DNA of 7,153 nucleotides, from contig DAOUYN010000045.1 of the NCBI GenBank assembly GCA_030666075.1, positions 1 to 7,153 on the forward strand, read 5' to 3'. The stretch comes from Actinomycetes bacterium. GTDB lineage: Bacteria > Actinomycetota > Aquicultoria > CAJVYJ01 > JAUVQD01. Position numbers and translations under genes: made by a program. Below are positions 5,441 to 7,153 of the stretch, in pieces. The number at the start of each line of letters is the position of its first letter. The stretch's first letter is position 1. A model generated the notes under the pieces. That model did not search any database. It worked only from the letters and a program-made list of their open reading frames with translations, and had not been told where the DNA came from.

Positions 5441-7153
5441 GCCGCCGCTTTTCTTTCTTATCTTGACCCTAAGTCTGGCTGTCGCGCCCCTGGTCTACAT
5501 ATCGGGTGGTGAGCAGACCCTGGTCAAGCTGGTTGTCAGCGCTATTTTAGTGCTGGCCGCGGCCGTTGCCTGGGCGGGCAAAGCGACCAAGGTCGGCAGG
5601 CTAAGCGTGCGCTTCGATGCCGATCTTGGCCTTTGGATCGCGATTTTCGCCCTCGCGCTCATAGCCGGCCTGAGCGCCGCCGATAAAGTCGTGGCCGTCT
5701 TCGGCGTCTATGCGCATTATCAAGGGATATTGTCCCTATCTATCCTGACGATCGCTTTCATCTTATGGAAACAGGTCGAGTGGGGGGCAGAGCTCTATAA
5801 GGTCTTCCTGGCTCTCCTTGTCGGCGGGGCTCTCGTTCAAGCCGCCCTGGCGCTGGCGCAGGTGGGCGCCGGGACCCTCGGCTCCGAGCTGCTCGGTGTC
5901 GGAGAGAAGAGTGTCCGCAGTGCGGGCACTCTTGGAAACCCCAACATATTCGGCTCATACATGCTGCCGATGGCCCCCTTGGCCGTGGCCTTGGCCCAGC
6001 TCGTATCCGGAGCTTATCGGCGGGCCGCTTATGTCGCTGCCGCTTTGATCTTCATCGCTGCCCTTTCGACTCTATCGATGTCGGTCTGGTTGGCGGTATT
6101 TGTGATGGGGCTCGTCTTGGTCATCGACCGGGTGCGCCGCGGGGGGATCAATCGGCGTTTTCTCATCTTTATCGCGGTAGCGGTCACCTTGCTGACGGCC
6201 TTTCTGTTCTTCACCGAAAGCGGGCTGACGAGAAGCGGGATGGTCGGGAGGTTGGAGTCCGCGGCCGGTATTTCGGGCAGCGCCGGCAGCCGAATACAAC
6301 TGTGGAAAGCGGGCGCCAGGCTGGTAGCCGGAAGACCTATCTTTGGCTGGGGGCCCGATAGCTTCAGAGTCGTCGCCCCGGGGCCAGGGCTTTTGAGCGG
6401 GGTCATCGAACTCGCGACCCACCCTCACAACCTGATGCTGGAATTCGCCGTCAATCTTGGTGTGCCGGCCGCCTTGTTACTCCTGGCCCTGATCGCCCTA
6501 TCGATCAGGCGATTTTGGCGTCGCCCGCCCGTCGACACCGACGAGCCGTGGAGTGCCGATATCGGGTTATGGCTGGGAGCTGCGATCATCGGTCAGCTTG
6601 TCATCACGTTGACCCAGTCGCTGAATATCATCCCGTTCCTGCTCTTTTTAGCGCTGCTCGGGGCGCAGGCCGGTTCCTCCGAAAGCCAAACATTCAAAAC
6701 CTTTCACCTGCCTTTATTGCTGAAGCAAGGCGTCACAGCGGTCGCGATCTCCCTGGTCGTCTTGGCCGGCTGGGCCGGGTGGCGCAGCGTCGTGGCGGAA
6801 TCAGCGTACCGGCTTGGCTTCAAGGTCTCGGAGATGGAGGCGCCTCCGGTGGCTCTGACCGAGAAGGCCGTCAGACTCAACCCCTATTCGGTCGTTTACA
6901 GATACCGCTTGGCCCGCATTTATTTGGCACGCGTCGAGGTCGACCCGGACGAAGAGGATTACCTAAAAGGCCTAGAGCAAGCCAAAGCGGGCCGACTTGT
7001 CCGCCCGCTGGACCCGACGTTCCCGATGATCGAGGCGCGGCTCCATCAGCGCAGCCAGACCGAGGATGGTCCACAAGCGGCTATAACCGCGGCCGAGGAA
7101 GCATTGGCGTTACACCCGCGTTCTTTCGCCGTGCGGCGCATTCTCGGGGATCT
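5412..7153 (+). CDS. Second O-antigen ligase/polymerase-like (Wzy_C) membrane protein with TPR-like tail, 3' truncated by window
   Basis: The frame is open from ATG 5412 to the window end (580 complete codons, no stop). It has about a dozen hydrophobic segments (first 12-30, last about 440-460) and then a soluble helical tail with TPR-like units (about 463-491 and 553-569). It aligns with the protein at 220-2082 by order and motif: TLGNPNIFGSY (173-183), SRIQLW (293-298), GWGPDSF (312-318), HPHNLML (337-343) and LGVPAALLLL (349-358). H339-N340 sits where H333-N334 lies in the first protein. The RYGRYEG motif of the first is here VYAHYQG (99-105), a clear divergence. It likely handles lipid-linked glycans outside the cytoplasmic membrane as ligase, polymerase or O-oligosaccharyltransferase; the substrate is unknown. 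The start overlaps the tyrA end by 29 bases in another frame, with only a weak GAGAG nearby, which suggests translational coupling. The next in-frame start, TTG 5463, would remove part of helix 1. Confidence 0.85.
   Translation, partial: MISTSSSKTKPPLFFLILTLSLAVAPLVYISGGEQTLVKLVVSAILVLAAAVAWAGKATKVGRLSVRFDADLGLWIAIFALALIAGLSAADKVVAVFGVYAHYQGILSLSILTIAFILWKQVEWGAELYKVFLALLVGGALVQAALALAQVGAGTLGSELLGVGEKSVRSAGTLGNPNIFGSYMLPMAPLAVALAQLVSGAYRRAAYVAAALIFIAALSTLSMSVWLAVFVMGLVLVIDRVRRGGINRRFLIFIAVAVTLLTAFLFFTESGLTRSGMVGRLESAAGISGSAGSRIQLWKAGARLVAGRPIFGWGPDSFRVVAPGPGLLSGVIELATHPHNLMLEFAVNLGVPAALLLLALIALSIRRFWRRPPVDTDEPWSADIGLWLGAAIIGQLVITLTQSLNIIPFLLFLALLGAQAGSSESQTFKTFHLPLLLKQGVTAVAISLVVLAGWAGWRSVVAESAYRLGFKVSEMEAPPVALTEKAVRLNPYSVVYRYRLARIYLARVEVDPDEEDYLKGLEQAKAGRLVRPLDPTFPMIEARLHQRSQTEDGPQAAITAAEEALALHPRSFAVRRILGD

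Noticed and set aside
6029..6428. Reverse-strand open frames of 118-125 codons
   Set aside because: They are shadows of the second Wzy_C-TPR gene, which reads continuously through this stretch on the plus strand with matching family motifs.

Overview
The window is a compact, entirely plus-strand stretch of GC-rich bacterial DNA. It has six protein genes, two of them cut by the window edges, and almost no non-coding sequence. The lineage cannot be fixed from sequence alone. TTG starts, a hisC/aroF/tyrA aromatic cluster of the kind seen in Gram-positive and deep-branching lineages, and a multiheme c-type cytochrome together suggest an anaerobic or metal/nitrogen-respiring bacterium. A deep Actinobacteriota or Firmicutes-like lineage is possible, but this is a low-confidence inference. 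No tRNA, rRNA, CRISPR array, IS element or transposase was seen.

Layout. Bases 1-219 are the C-terminal end of a multiheme cytochrome c. With no gap, 220-2082 encodes a polytopic membrane protein of the O-antigen ligase/polymerase (Wzy_C) superfamily with a C-terminal TPR region. Then come three aromatic amino acid genes. The first is a HisC-type aminotransferase (2103-3173). The second is a DAHP synthase with an N-terminal regulatory domain (3325-4338). The third is prephenate dehydrogenase with a C-terminal ACT domain (4352-5440). A second Wzy_C-TPR membrane protein starts inside the end of tyrA at 5412, on a 29-base overlap, and runs off the window at 7153. It has no stop codon in the window, so a search for closed ORFs misses it.

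How the genes fit together. DAHP synthase makes the first committed intermediate of the shikimate pathway. TyrA oxidises prephenate to 4-hydroxyphenylpyruvate, and the HisC-type aminotransferase could transaminate that to tyrosine as well as serving histidine synthesis. Both the first enzyme and the branch enzyme carry regulatory domains, so feedback inhibition is likely at two points. The flanking Wzy_C-TPR proteins belong to cell-surface glycan assembly or protein O-glycosylation. They are alignable paralogs that share a GNP motif, a G-x-GPD-x-F motif and an HN-x-x-L motif, but they differ at other otherwise matching positions.

The only sizeable non-coding gap is 3174-3324. It holds a terminator-like hairpin followed by T residues, which either ends hisC transcripts or attenuates aroF-tyrA. 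Nothing here clearly qualifies as a new system. The most interesting points are the cytochrome/glycan-ligase junction, the paired ligase paralogs around tyrosine genes, and the aroF leader.
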